The notes: a model not told the origin generated them from the sequence alone. Shown: positions 8,867 to 17,881, counted from the first letter of the stretch. The stretch: DNA of 64,000 nt from Owenweeksia hongkongensis DSM 17368 (GCF_000236705.1 NC_016599.1:3410001-3474000); one strand, 5' to 3'. A program made the numbers and translations.

Positions 8867-9930
8867 GTTGTAGAGTCCTTCATTAGAGATTGGTAAATAT
8901 CAGAAATTTCCTTTGCAGCTTTCTTCCAGCTAAAGTTTTCTTCTACCCATTGTTGATGATTACTTTCACCTGCCAGAGCGGTCTCCACAGCCTCTCTTAT
9001 GGAAGCAATGTCATTGGGTTCGCAGTAATACGCATGGTTTCCGAATATTTCTTTTTGTGCTCCTCTATCCGTAATCACCACATTGCAGCCGGCTTTTAAA
9101 GCTTCTAAAGTGGAAAGCCCTGTGGTTTCATAATAGCTGATGAGTGCATGAACCTTTGCTTTTCCAAACTGCTTTTCCAATTCTTCCTTTGATACCCTTC
9201 CTAAAAAAGACACATTTTCACCTGCTTCTTGCTGGCATGCTTCATAATATGCTGAGTGATTTGCCGCTGCCGCTCCTGTTATGGTTAATGGAATGTTGGT
9301 GTCTTTTAATGCCTTGATGAGGTTGAGCTGATTTTTGAAACCTTCAATGCGCGCTGCACAAAGCACCCCTTCACGGGAACTTGATGGAGAAACGGAAATG
9401 TGCTCACTACCTAGATTTACCTTTTTATATGGAGGGACCAAACCTATCTCTCTCTCTATCAACTCAGCTTCCTGGTGAGAAGTGGTAAACATATATTGTG
9501 ATTGCTTGAGCAATGCTTTTATGCTTTTTCGGTTACCCGAAAGGAGAAATTTCAAACCAGGAAATGTATCGCTACCGTTCAGCCAGCGCAGGTTTACCTT
9601 TATATATTCCAGCCCGAATTTTCCAAACAAGCGGTACAAGAGTTTGCTGCTAGTGCTTCGATACAGTTTGTCATATTCAGAATAATCATGATAGATGGAA
9701 CTTACCACCAGAGGAATCTGTTTTGGAATATTAAGCCTAAGATCCGCAGGGCGAATGATGTTGAAAAAATGAACTAACTGATAATCATTAATATTAATCC
9801 TCTCTCCACACAGTTTTATATCCACCGTATGCCCCAAGTCTCTCAAATATTTGGCGGTTTGCTCTACCTGCAAAGTATCGCCACCGGGCTGGGTAAATAA
9901 TGTAGATCGGCTTGTAAATAAAACATTCAT
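8863..9930 (-). CDS. Family 4 glycosyltransferase
   Basis: A 355-residue GT-B glycosyltransferase. The N-terminal domain begins with a strand and a Gly-Gly-Asp segment (FTQPGGDTLQVEQTAKYLRD). The C-terminal nucleotide-sugar domain contains YYETTGLSTLEALKAGCNVV, the GT4 donor-binding loop with its conserved glutamate. It is first of a two-gene minus-strand pair, coupled to the DUF1972 glycosyltransferase by a four-base overlap. Both probably act on the same surface polysaccharide. Divergent from the azurin-like gene, with a 70-base shared upstream region. Confidence 0.88.
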   Translation of the reverse strand: MNVLFTSRSTLFTQPGGDTLQVEQTAKYLRDLGHTVDIKLCGERININDYQLVHFFNIIRPADLRLNIPKQIPLVVSSIYHDYSEYDKLYRSTSSKLLYRLFGKFGLEYIKVNLRWLNGSDTFPGLKFLLSGNRKSIKALLKQSQYMFTTSHQEAELIEREIGLVPPYKKVNLGSEHISVSPSSSREGVLCAARIEGFKNQLNLIKALKDTNIPLTITGAAAANHSAYYEACQQEAGENVSFLGRVSKEELEKQFGKAKVHALISYYETTGLSTLEALKAGCNVVITDRGAQKEIFGNHAYYCEPNDIASIREAVETALAGESNHQQWVEENFSWKKAAKEISDIYQSLMKDSTT

Positions 9931-10000
9931 AAGTTTGCTTGAACCTTACTTGATGTGGGGTGTTCAAGAGTACGAATCTATTAAATCAAATTTCAAACAA

Positions 10001-10534
10001 ATGAAAAGAATAATTTCAATGTTGGTAATTACAGCATTCATGGCTTCTTGTGGAGGTGGTGATGCAGATGCTAACAAAACCCAAGAAAAGTCTACCGACC
10101 AAACGGAGACTAAAATGGAAGAAACAACTCCAGTGAAAACTGAAACCATGGAGGCCAAAGAAGTATCTTTGGAAGTGAAAACAACCGGAGAACTGATGAC
10201 CGATATGGCTTTTGAGCCTAAGCGATTGGAGGTTCCGGCAGGAGCCAAGGTGAAAGTAACTCTTATGAATACGGCTAAAAGTGAGGCAATGATTCACAAT
10301 TTTGTGCTTATCAATGCCGGTACTCAAGAAGAAGTGGCTACGCAAGCCCTGGAAGCTGGCCCTGATAAAGATTATATATCAGAAAATAGCAATGTGCTAG
10401 CTGCTACTAGTATGGCTAATCCAGGCGAAACTGTGGTAGTGGAATTTACAGCTCCTACTAAAGCGGGTACATACCAATACATTTGTACTTATCCGGGACA
10501 CACCGCTATGAAAGGTGTTTTCTTGGTAAAGTAA
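10001..10534 (+). CDS. Azurin-like blue-copper lipoprotein
   Basis: A 177-residue exported cupredoxin. The lipobox FMASC puts the lipidated Cys at residue 17. A Thr/Glu/Lys-rich linker follows to about residue 55, then an azurin-like domain. Type 1 copper ligands are apparent: His99 in IHNF, Cys162, His167 and Met170 in CTYPGHTAM. Azurins carry electrons in the periplasm. The reading frame is open upstream into the divergent glycosyltransferase, but the ATG at 10001 is chosen because it yields a proper lipoprotein signal. A terminator hairpin lies just downstream at 10563. The redox partner is unknown. Confidence 0.9.
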   Translation: MKRIISMLVITAFMASCGGGDADANKTQEKSTDQTETKMEETTPVKTETMEAKEVSLEVKTTGELMTDMAFEPKRLEVPAGAKVKVTLMNTAKSEAMIHNFVLINAGTQEEVATQALEAGPDKDYISENSNVLAATSMANPGETVVVEFTAPTKAGTYQYICTYPGHTAMKGVFLVK

Positions 10535-10543
10535 AACAGTAGT

Positions 10544-11080
10544 TTACTGCTGAATAGAACTAGCTCCCGTCCATTTGGATGGGAGTTTTTTTATGAGCCA
10601 AAAGCTCAAAAGTCCTCCAACACCAGATTTTATAAGTAAGCCTGGCAAAAGCCTGATTATTCCGTCTACGAGCTCACCACCATAATTACCGTAAGCTACA
10701 ATGGCCCCAGGGATTAATAAAATGAGATGCGCCCTAAAAAAATAAATAATGGTGTGGATATAAGTTTTTTCTCCTTTTTCTACTTGCCAGCCTATGTAGT
10801 AACATACAAAAGGAAAAGCCCAAAGGAAACCTGCTGTGCGTCCTAACAAGTGCTCATAGCCACTTTGCCAAGCTGCAAATACAGGTAGGCTAATCGCACC
10901 AAGAATTAGGTATATGGAAGCTATTAAAAATCCCATTCTTTTGCCAAGCACGGCTGCCATAGTAAATAAAACAAGCGTTTGCAAAGTCATAGGAATCGGA
11001 CCTATGTAAAAGAAGAAGGGCGCCAAAAGGCAGGTGATGAGTAAGGCTACAAGGCCAACTGTTATTTGAGTTTTATTCAT
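10544..11080 (-). CDS. bioY: Biotin transporter BioY
   Basis: A 178-residue inner-membrane S-component of the ECF type for biotin uptake. About six hydrophobic helices are visible. The region GPIPMTLQTLVLF and the later LPVFAAWQSGYEHLLGRTAGF match BioY signatures, including the conserved G-R-T-x-G-F element. No energising EcfA or EcfT subunits are nearby, as is common for solitary BioY. The start overlaps the end of the upstream MATE gene by eight bases, implying a shared minus-strand transcript. Confidence 0.92.
   Translation of the reverse strand: MNKTQITVGLVALLITCLLAPFFFYIGPIPMTLQTLVLFTMAAVLGKRMGFLIASIYLILGAISLPVFAAWQSGYEHLLGRTAGFLWAFPFVCYYIGWQVEKGEKTYIHTIIYFFRAHLILLIPGAIVAYGNYGGELVDGIIRLLPGLLIKSGVGGLLSFWLIKKLPSKWTGASSIQQ
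10563..10591 (+). terminator. Rho-independent terminator of the azurin-like gene, inside the 3' end of bioY
   Basis: CTCCCGTCC, loop ATTT and GGATGGGAG form a nine-pair stem with one G-T pair, followed by seven T residues on the plus strand. It begins 29 bases after the azurin stop codon and lies within the convergent bioY coding region. Confidence 0.8.
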
Positions 11081-12407
11081 GAATCAATTGTTTTACTTTA
11101 TGTTCAAAGCGCCAATAGAGCAGGATAGAAGCCACAGTTAGGCCGAGTGCCAATCCGTACCACACACCTTGTGGTCCCATATCTAATGTTATCCCCATAA
11201 AATAGGCAGGTAATAGCCCCATTCCCCAATACGAAAAGAAGGAAATGAAAGTTGGTATTTTGGTGTCACTCATTCCGCGCAAAGCGCCAAGAGCTACCAC
11301 TTGAACTCCATCGGACAGCTGAAAGACCACAGCAATAATCAAAAGTTGAGAAGCAATGCCAGCTACATAAAGATCATCTGTGTAGAAAAGAGGGAACATA
11401 TTTCTGCCAAAGAAAAATAGGAGGCCACATGCCGCCATAAAAACAAGTGTCATAGCAAAGGTGGTACGTGCAGCAGCACGCAGAGTTGGATAATCTCGTT
11501 TTCCTAATTGGTTGCCTACTCTTACAGCCGCGGCAGCACCAAGGCCTGTAGCCATCATGTAGCTTAGTGAGGCTAAGCTTATCGCAATTTGGTGGGCAGC
11601 CAAAGCTTCGGCACTAATTTGACCAACAATTACGGCTGCAATGGCAAATGCTGAAACTTCAAAAATGTATTGCAGTCCCGAAGGAACCCCAACTTGAGTA
11701 ATTTTTCTAAACTGCTTGCGCTTCCACTCTATGTGCTTATAATGCTGTAAATAGCTTTTGAATTGTTTTCCCTTAAAAACATATAAATACATCATCGCAG
11801 CCATTATTATCCTTGAGGTAAGGGTGGCGATTCCAGCACCATCAAGCCCTAAGGCAGGGAAGCCCCAATGGCCATAAATCAGGATATAATTAAATAGAAC
11901 ATTGAGGAGGTTTGCCAGTATGGAGGCTACCATGGCAAATCGAGTAAGTGAAAGTCCTTCGGCAAATTGCTTGAAGGTGAGAAATAGCATGAAGGGAAAT
12001 ATGCTGGACGTAATAATCATCAGGTAAGACCCTGAAAGTGATACCACCTCAGGCTCTTGGCCCAATAGATGGGTGATTTGTGAAAAGCCGAGAAGAATCA
12101 AGAATATAAGTAGCGCCACAAACATATTTAGCGCCAAGCCATGCCTCAGGTAACTTCCAGCTTTATCTGCGCGCCCTTCACCATCAGCATTGGCAATAGG
12201 TGTAGTGAGCCCAAAGGCCATGCCCATCCCAAAAACCATGGGGATTACAAATATGGAATTAGCAAAAGCAGCGGCCGCCAGTGGAATAGTACCAATCTGC
12301 CCAATCATGATGCTATCGGCCAGGCCAACCATTACGTGCCCCAATTGCCCAAGCATTACTGGCCAGGCCAAATGGAAGTTTTTGCTAATATGTTCTTTTG
12401 TGGTCAA
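11073..12407 (-). CDS. MATE family multidrug/metabolite exporter
   Basis: A 444-residue polytopic protein with about twelve transmembrane helices in two similar halves. The N-terminal AWPVMLGQLGHVMVGLADSIM matches the NorM-like MATE signature. These proteins export organic cations or metabolites against a Na+ or H+ gradient. No ATG exists before the first helix. The TTG at 12405-12407 gives an N-terminus of the expected length (MTTKEHISKNFHLAWP), so a TTG start is proposed. Its 3' end overlaps bioY by eight bases. The substrate is unknown. Confidence 0.9.
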   Translation of the reverse strand: MTTKEHISKNFHLAWPVMLGQLGHVMVGLADSIMIGQIGTIPLAAAAFANSIFVIPMVFGMGMAFGLTTPIANADGEGRADKAGSYLRHGLALNMFVALLIFLILLGFSQITHLLGQEPEVVSLSGSYLMIITSSIFPFMLFLTFKQFAEGLSLTRFAMVASILANLLNVLFNYILIYGHWGFPALGLDGAGIATLTSRIIMAAMMYLYVFKGKQFKSYLQHYKHIEWKRKQFRKITQVGVPSGLQYIFEVSAFAIAAVIVGQISAEALAAHQIAISLASLSYMMATGLGAAAAVRVGNQLGKRDYPTLRAAARTTFAMTLVFMAACGLLFFFGRNMFPLFYTDDLYVAGIASQLLIIAVVFQLSDGVQVVALGALRGMSDTKIPTFISFFSYWGMGLLPAYFMGITLDMGPQGVWYGLALGLTVASILLYWRFEHKVKQLIHE

Positions 12408-12437
12408 AGCAGGATGATATAATATCCTGCGAAAGTA

Positions 12438-12671
12438 TTAGATTAATTCGGCTTCGTGGCGTTTCATTTCACGTTCGTAAAAAGACTCGGCACACTCCAA
12501 AAGATAAGCGATATCATTTACCAACTCTTCTTCTTCGCCTTCAATATCATCAATCCATTCAAGCTCATCATGGTTTACATTCCATATAAAACGAGGGTAC
12601 TCAGTATGCACGATAAAGATATCATCTGGCATGTCGGTATTGTCGGCTAATAAAAAGTGAGGTATCTCCAT
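12438..12671 (-). CDS. Small acidic conserved hypothetical protein
   Basis: A 77-residue, strongly acidic protein without signal peptide or membrane segment. It begins MEIPHFLLADNTDMPDDIF and contains the acidic run DDIEGEEEELVND. I recall similar small proteins beginning with this pattern in other Flavobacteriia, but no function is known to me. It starts with a clear ATG. It lies 30 bases upstream of the MATE gene on the same strand and could share its transcript. Confidence 0.75.
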   Translation of the reverse strand: MEIPHFLLADNTDMPDDIFIVHTEYPRFIWNVNHDELEWIDDIEGEEEELVNDIAYLLECAESFYEREMKRHEAELI

Positions 12672-12849
12672 GATTTACAGTATTGTCATTAAATATAATA
12701 AAACCCCTAACAGGTTGAACCGATGATGAAAATTTTTTCAGAGCGGTTGTTTTTTAGGGTAAATAATCAAAAATTTATAGTTGGTAAACCTAATTCAAAA
12801 CGGGTGCCAAGAATACCTGGGGCCGCGATTTTATTGAAATATTTTTAAC

Positions 12850-12892
12850 AAAAAAAAGTGGCACATACTTCAATTTGCATACGCCACTTTTA
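12850..12892 (-). terminator. Rho-independent terminator of the barrel-protein gene
   Basis: Read on the minus strand, AGTGGCGTATGC, loop AAATTGAA and GTATGTGCCACT form a twelve-pair stem with three G-T pairs. A run of eight T residues follows. It lies 28 bases beyond the stop codon at 12920. The rest of the gap 12672-12849 shows no gene or recognised element. Confidence 0.82.
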
Positions 12893-12919
12893 TTTAGATG
12901 TATCTTAGATAATTAGGTT

Positions 12920-13606
12920 TTAATCATTGCTTCTAAAATAATAAGTAAAGGCTAGTGTAGGTTGAAACAACCAAAGTTTTGCGGTAAAGTCTGAATCGCT
13001 ATGCCTGTTGTCATTATCATCTTTGTAACTTTCGTTGTAAAAACCAACTTGACCTATACTGGCTTCCAGAGACCATGTGTTTTTAGGGAACCAAGCAAAG
13101 GTTGGAGTTACCCACCCTCCAATTCCAAAGCTTCCCGGGCTTTCGTTTCGGATAGAGGGTGTGTTGTCACTAAAGTCTGTTACTTGTTCACCTCCACTAA
13201 ATACTATAGGTACATGAACCTGGCCAATGATGGCCAATTGCGGAGCGCAGAAATAATAATAGCGGTAGAACGGAGCAACAAAAAAACTATTGGTTTTATT
13301 TGTGCTAGTGACAAGTACTGAACCAGGTTGGCTCAAGGATTCATTCACGTTTTTGGTGTTATCAATACCAAACCCCAATCCTGCAGCATGGTTTTCTTTA
13401 AAAGCATAACCCGCTCCAAGTTTGAGTTGAAACTGAGTTGTGCTATTCTCCAAGTCAGTGAAGTCTGTTCCATTAAAGGTTGGATTCGTGGATTTACTGT
13501 TGTCAAAACAGATTCCGCCTGAGGCAAACCATGTGCCTCCAGGGATTTGTGCAAATGCGGCTGTGGATGCTGCAAAAAGCACGAATACTAGTAGCTTAGA
13601 TTTCAT
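12920..13606 (-). CDS. Outer-membrane beta-barrel protein
   Basis: A 228-residue exported protein. A signal peptide ending AAFAQ is followed by alternating amphipathic strands with aromatic girdles, such as FQLKLGAGYAF, and a C-terminal TLAFTYYFRSND. This pattern fits the OmpA-like/OMP_b-brl type of small eight-to-ten-strand barrels common in Bacteroidota. The true function is unknown. It stands alone, with a terminator downstream and the response-regulator gene ending 33 bases upstream. Confidence 0.8.
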   Translation of the reverse strand: MKSKLLVFVLFAASTAAFAQIPGGTWFASGGICFDNSKSTNPTFNGTDFTDLENSTTQFQLKLGAGYAFKENHAAGLGFGIDNTKNVNESLSQPGSVLVTSTNKTNSFFVAPFYRYYYFCAPQLAIIGQVHVPIVFSGGEQVTDFSDNTPSIRNESPGSFGIGGWVTPTFAWFPKNTWSLEASIGQVGFYNESYKDDNDNRHSDSDFTAKLWLFQPTLAFTYYFRSND

Positions 13607-13639
13607 ATTTACTTGATGTTGATTACAACGTAAATTACA

Positions 13640-14803
13640 CTATTTGCTAGCAAATGTTCGCACGTCATAACCATTAATCTCTTTGCCACCCAATATTATC
13701 AGGCGCTCTACCACGTTACGAAGTTCCCTGATGTTACCTGTCCAGTCTATCTTTTGAAGTTCAACGATTGCATCTTCAGTAAACTGTTTGGCTGCATTAC
13801 CATGCTCTTCAGCAATCTTGCCAGCAAAATGCTCTGTTAGTAAAGGTATGTCTTCTTTTCTATCGTTTAATGCAGGCACCTTTATCACAATTACGCTAAG
13901 ACGGTGGTAAAGGTCTTCTCTAAACCTTCCTTCTTTTATTTCTTCAGTAAGGTCTTTGTTGGTAGCAGCTAGCACGCGTACGTTTACTTTTACTTCTTTG
14001 TCTCCACCTACAGGGGTGATTTTACCTTCTTGCAAAGCTCGGAGCACTTTGGCCTGAGCACTAAGGCTCATATCGCCTATCTCATCCAAAAACAGGGTAC
14101 CACCATTGGCTTGCTCAAATTTTCCTTTACGGTCTTTTACTGCTGAGGTAAAGGCTCCTTTTTTGTGTCCAAAAAGTTCACTCTCTATAAGTTCAGAAGG
14201 AATGGCCGCGCAGTTTACCTCAATTAGTGGTTGCTTGTTGCGCTCACTTTTTTGATGAACCCAGTGTGCTACCAGCTCTTTCCCTGTACCGTTTGGGCCG
14301 GTAATCAAAACACGGGCATCGGTGGGAGCTACCTTTTCAATCATGCTTTTAATTTGCTCCAAAGCGTCTGATTCACCAATCATCTGAAAGCCTTTGGCAA
14401 TCTTCTTTTTTAGGGTTTTGTTTTCTTTTACAAGATCGGTTCGGTCTAAGGCTCTTCGAACAGTGGTAAGTAATCGGTTTAAATCTGGTGGCTTAGAGAT
14501 ATAATCATAAGCCCCTTTTTTCATGCTGTCCACAGCTGTATCTAAATCTCCGTGTCCGGAAATCATAATGATGGCTGTGTCTGGATGTTTTTCACGTACA
14601 TGTTCAAGCACTTCGATGCCATCAACTCCCGGCATTTTTATGTCGCAAAGCAAAAGGTCATATTCCTTTTCTTCTACCATGTCAATGGCCATTTTGCCGT
14701 TTTCGGCTTCATCTATTTCAAAGGTTTTGTCCTCATCGCTCAAAATATTTTTGAGCACATTTCTAATGGCCTTTTCGTCTTCTACAATAAGGATTTTTGC
14801 CAT
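13640..14803 (-). CDS. Sigma-54-dependent response regulator (NtrC family) lacking a DNA-binding domain
   Basis: A 387-residue regulator. The receiver domain (1-125) has the acidic pair Glu8/Asp9, phosphoacceptor Asp54 and Lys104. The AAA+ domain (about 140-375) has Walker A GPNGTGKE at 169-176, the sigma-54 contact loop GAFTSA at 216-221 and Walker B GTLFLDE at 235-241. The protein ends right after the AAA+ lid (NIRELRNVVERL...), so the usual Fis-type HTH is absent, as in Helicobacter FlgR. The contact loop reads GAFTSA rather than GAFTGA. It is the last gene of the natA-natB-mscS-ppx operon. No histidine kinase is nearby. Confidence 0.93.
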   Translation of the reverse strand: MAKILIVEDEKAIRNVLKNILSDEDKTFEIDEAENGKMAIDMVEEKEYDLLLCDIKMPGVDGIEVLEHVREKHPDTAIIMISGHGDLDTAVDSMKKGAYDYISKPPDLNRLLTTVRRALDRTDLVKENKTLKKKIAKGFQMIGESDALEQIKSMIEKVAPTDARVLITGPNGTGKELVAHWVHQKSERNKQPLIEVNCAAIPSELIESELFGHKKGAFTSAVKDRKGKFEQANGGTLFLDEIGDMSLSAQAKVLRALQEGKITPVGGDKEVKVNVRVLAATNKDLTEEIKEGRFREDLYHRLSVIVIKVPALNDRKEDIPLLTEHFAGKIAEEHGNAAKQFTEDAIVELQKIDWTGNIRELRNVVERLIILGGKEINGYDVRTFASK

Positions 14804-15726
14804 GGGTTTTTAGTTTCGTTTAAAGTAAAAAATACGCCTTCTTTTAAAGCGTAAGTTGATAATTTGAGGGATTTTACTCCCAGCTTTTGCAGTACAAAGT
14901 TTATTTGAATGCAGGCCATTACAATCATGTCGGCTCGCATTGGAATCATCCCTGGAGTCGCTAATCTTTGTTCTAAAGTAAAGTCTAGCATTTTTTGAGC
15001 CACAGCTTCAAACTGGCCTATTTCAAAAGTATAAGTAGTATTCAAGGGGTTATATCCTGCATTGGGAAATGCCGCTTGCACCATTGCCGCCATGGTATCA
15101 AATGAACCGCTGCTACCAATGAGTGTGATGTCTGAATGATCGGCACATGCCTCCCACAAAGGAGAAAGCTCTGTGTCTAAGTATTTCTCAATTGACTTGA
15201 TTTCAGCAGTGGTAATTGGGTTTGAAGGTTGGAACTTTTCCAACAGTCGGCTGGCGCCCAAATTAAAGCTGTGTATCCAATGAACTTTGCTAGAGTCAGC
15301 AATTATAAATTCGGTACTGCCGCCACCAATATCCATAATAAGAGAAGTAGACACAGGTAGGGGTAAAGCTTGTTTTACGCCAAAGTATATCAGTTCAGCT
15401 TCCTTTTGTCCATCAATTACATTCACGCTAATGTTGCATTCTTTTAAGGCTTCCTTTACAAAAGTATTGCCATTACTTGCAGATCGGATAGCAGAGGTGG
15501 CAAAAGCATAGGTTTGATCCGCTCCAAATTCAAGGATGGTTTTTTTATGTTTGCGCAAAGCGGCAATGCCTCGGTCAAAAGCTGGCTTGGCAATTTCATT
15601 TTTATTGAGGCCTCCTTCACCAAGTTTTACTGCAATTTTGGTATTTATTAATACTTCCGCAGTTTCATTATCTCTTATAAGGAGGTTAAAAGTATTGGTG
15701 CCTAAATCTATTACAGCTGTTTTCAT
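14782..15726 (-). CDS. Exopolyphosphatase / guanosine pentaphosphatase family protein (short form)
   Basis: A 314-residue Ppx/GppA-family protein with the two actin-like ATPase domains only. The phosphate-binding motifs DLGTNTFNLLI (near residue 7) and IMDIGGGSTEF are intact. The family removes terminal phosphate from polyphosphate or pppGpp. The ATG at 15724-15726 is chosen over a longer form because it overlaps the stop of mscS as ATGA and puts the first motif at the normal place. The 3' end overlaps the response-regulator gene by 22 bases. Which substrate it prefers cannot be read here. Confidence 0.9.
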   Translation of the reverse strand: MKTAVIDLGTNTFNLLIRDNETAEVLINTKIAVKLGEGGLNKNEIAKPAFDRGIAALRKHKKTILEFGADQTYAFATSAIRSASNGNTFVKEALKECNISVNVIDGQKEAELIYFGVKQALPLPVSTSLIMDIGGGSTEFIIADSSKVHWIHSFNLGASRLLEKFQPSNPITTAEIKSIEKYLDTELSPLWEACADHSDITLIGSSGSFDTMAAMVQAAFPNAGYNPLNTTYTFEIGQFEAVAQKMLDFTLEQRLATPGMIPMRADMIVMACIQINFVLQKLGVKSLKLSTYALKEGVFFTLNETKNPWQKSLL

Positions 15727-16571
15727 TCTTCTTTTTGTGGAAATTGGCGAACCCAAACATCTTGCTGAGGAAAGGGAATAACAATATTGTTTTCACGGAA
15801 TGCCTTATCAATGGCAAAGCGTAGATCGCTTTTGGTTCGTTCTATTCTAAATAGGTTATTGGAATAAAAAGTGAGACCAAAGTCTAAAGAGCCTTTTTCA
15901 AATTCACGAAACAATACGTCCGGCCCAGGAATCTTCATGACATCCTCATGATTTTCGGCACATTGTGTCAAAAGCGTGCATACTTTTTGTGTATCACTCC
16001 CAAATGCCACATTTACTCTAATTTCAAAACGGGTTACTTTACTGTTGTTTTGAGACCAGTTGATAACATGCTCGTTGGTGAGTCTTGTGTTGGGTACTAT
16101 CATTACAATATCTTCGCGGGTAATGAGGCTCGTGGTCCGCAGCCCCACATCCTTTACTTTCCCCACTATTCCGCCTATCTCTACAATATCGCCAGAGGTT
16201 ACTGTTCTTTCAGAAAGGATGATAAATCCGGCAACTAAATCTCTAAAGAAATCTTGTAGACCTAAGCCCAGACCAACAAGCAGAGCTGTGGACCCTGCAA
16301 GTATAACGGTGATTTTAAAGCCGAGGCTGTCAACCGCAACAATAATAGCAATTACATAAATAAGGTAGGTGAGCAGCTGAATAATGGCGTACTTCTTACC
16401 GTGGTCAATTTTACCTTCTTTATGCTTTCGCTTAAAATATAAGTGGATAATCCATAGTACGAAGCGCGCAAGAAGGAATATTACCAATAGGTTGAAAATA
16501 TTGAACACATGGAGCGAAAATTCTCCAAGTTCAAAAATGGTGTATTCCAAAAAGTGCTTAAACCTCTCCAT
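15723..16571 (-). CDS. Small-conductance mechanosensitive channel (MscS family)
   Basis: A 282-residue MscS-type channel that opens on membrane tension to release solutes during osmotic downshock. Hydrophobic helices near the N-terminus precede the pore-lining helix (VILAGSTALLVGLGLGLQDFFRDLVAG). The beta domain with RTVTSGDIVEIGGIVGKV and a cytoplasmic alpha/beta domain follow. Its ATG overlaps the natB stop by one base (TAATG). Its own stop overlaps the ppx start (ATGA). This places it in one tightly coupled five-gene operon. Confidence 0.94.
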   Translation of the reverse strand: MERFKHFLEYTIFELGEFSLHVFNIFNLLVIFLLARFVLWIIHLYFKRKHKEGKIDHGKKYAIIQLLTYLIYVIAIIVAVDSLGFKITVILAGSTALLVGLGLGLQDFFRDLVAGFIILSERTVTSGDIVEIGGIVGKVKDVGLRTTSLITREDIVMIVPNTRLTNEHVINWSQNNSKVTRFEIRVNVAFGSDTQKVCTLLTQCAENHEDVMKIPGPDVLFREFEKGSLDFGLTFYSNNLFRIERTKSDLRFAIDKAFRENNIVIPFPQQDVWVRQFPQKEE

Positions 16572-17881
16572 TATTTTTTATAGGTGATCCATTTTAGTAG
16601 TTCTCTGAAAGTAGGCTTTTTGCCATACATCAAAATTCCGGTTCTATAAATGCGTCCGGCAAGCCAAGTCATAAATATAAATGAGGCTATTAAAATAGAC
16701 ATTGAAAGTGCCAGCTCCCAAATAGGAATATTGAACGGCACTCGAGCCATCATCACAATAGGGGAGGTGAGTGGAATCATCGAAAACCAAAAGGCAATGC
16801 TGCCATCAGGGTTGTCCAAAGCTCTGATTAAAACAATGATGGCTGCAATCAGCGGCAAGCTCACTGAAAACATAAACTGTTGGGTGTCTGATTCCTTGTC
16901 TACAGCAGAGCCGATGGCGGCAAACATGGCTGCGTAAAGCAAGTATCCAAAAAGGAAATAGAAAATAAAACAGCCGATGATGTATGGGAAGTTAATGGCA
17001 TCAATAGTGTTGATGATGCTAAAAATCATATTGTCATTATCAGGCGTCATCATGCCTTGGGAGGCAACATTTGCGGCATCAATTTCATTACCTAAAATAA
17101 AATGAACGGCAACCAGATAAAGGCCTATTCCAAAAATCACCCAAATTAAAAACTGAGTGAGTGCCACGGCTGCCAGTCCAAAAATCTTACCTGCCATTAG
17201 CTGGAATGGTTTTACGGAAGAAATCATAACTTCTACAATGCGACTGGTTTTTTCTTCAATAACTCCACGCATAACCTGAGCTCCGTATACAAATACAAAA
17301 AGATAAATCAGGAAACCAGCAATGTAGCCGATACCCATTTTTACGGGAGCCAGGCTGGCAGTTTCGCCACCTTCGTCCATGTTTACGGTTCGTAATTTTA
17401 CATTGGTTTTGGTTTGAGCGAGTATGGCCGGATCCACGCCTTGAGCCTTCATTTTCTCGCGCTGAATGTACTTTTCAAGGATGTTTTCTACGTAATTCTC
17501 CACACCCATATTTACATCTCCTTTGCTAAAGAGAATCACATTTCTGCCAATCACATCCGGGTCAGGATTGGTACTGGTAGGGATGTATAAAAATGCGTAA
17601 TCCTCTTGTTTAGAAAAGAAGTCTTTGGCTCTATCCAAATCAAACTGGTCGGGGGGGAGGTAGCGAAATTTCACGTCTTCTTTCCCTTTGTCAAAATCCA
17701 TAAGGATAGGCTCATCCAAAACCATAATGGTGCGCGTATCCTCCGGAAGGGTAGCCAAGTAAGCGGGAAGTATGAATAGTGCTGCCGAAAGTATGGGGCC
17801 CAAAATCGTCATGATGATGAAGCTCTTTTTGCGAACGCGTGTTTTAAATTCACGCTGTATTATTAGCCAAGTCTTGTTCAT
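16571..17881 (-). CDS. ABC-2 type exporter permease (NatB-like)
   Basis: A 436-residue membrane protein. One N-terminal transmembrane helix, a large extracytoplasmic domain (about residues 40-175) and a block of five or more C-terminal helices match NatB/YhaP-type permeases, known in Bacillus for Na+ export or antimicrobial resistance. The motif GVIEEKTSRIVEVMISSVKP, a cytoplasmic element of ABC-2 permeases, is present. It is coupled to the preceding ATPase gene by a TGATG overlap. The substrate in this organism is not known. Confidence 0.88.
   Translation of the reverse strand: MNKTWLIIQREFKTRVRKKSFIIMTILGPILSAALFILPAYLATLPEDTRTIMVLDEPILMDFDKGKEDVKFRYLPPDQFDLDRAKDFFSKQEDYAFLYIPTSTNPDPDVIGRNVILFSKGDVNMGVENYVENILEKYIQREKMKAQGVDPAILAQTKTNVKLRTVNMDEGGETASLAPVKMGIGYIAGFLIYLFVFVYGAQVMRGVIEEKTSRIVEVMISSVKPFQLMAGKIFGLAAVALTQFLIWVIFGIGLYLVAVHFILGNEIDAANVASQGMMTPDNDNMIFSIINTIDAINFPYIIGCFIFYFLFGYLLYAAMFAAIGSAVDKESDTQQFMFSVSLPLIAAIIVLIRALDNPDGSIAFWFSMIPLTSPIVMMARVPFNIPIWELALSMSILIASFIFMTWLAGRIYRTGILMYGKKPTFRELLKWITYKK

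Noticed and set aside
9851-10000. Upstream extension of the azurin-like reading frame
   Set aside because: It runs into the divergent glycosyltransferase gene and would bury the lipobox in the middle of the protein.
10544-11080. Possible biotin-operon control (BirA box) near bioY
   Set aside because: The gene starts inside the upstream MATE gene, so no separate regulatory region exists and no operator-like inverted repeat was seen.
12672-12849. Possible small RNA or riboswitch in the gap
   Set aside because: Only scattered A/T-rich sequence is visible; no conserved fold can be claimed.
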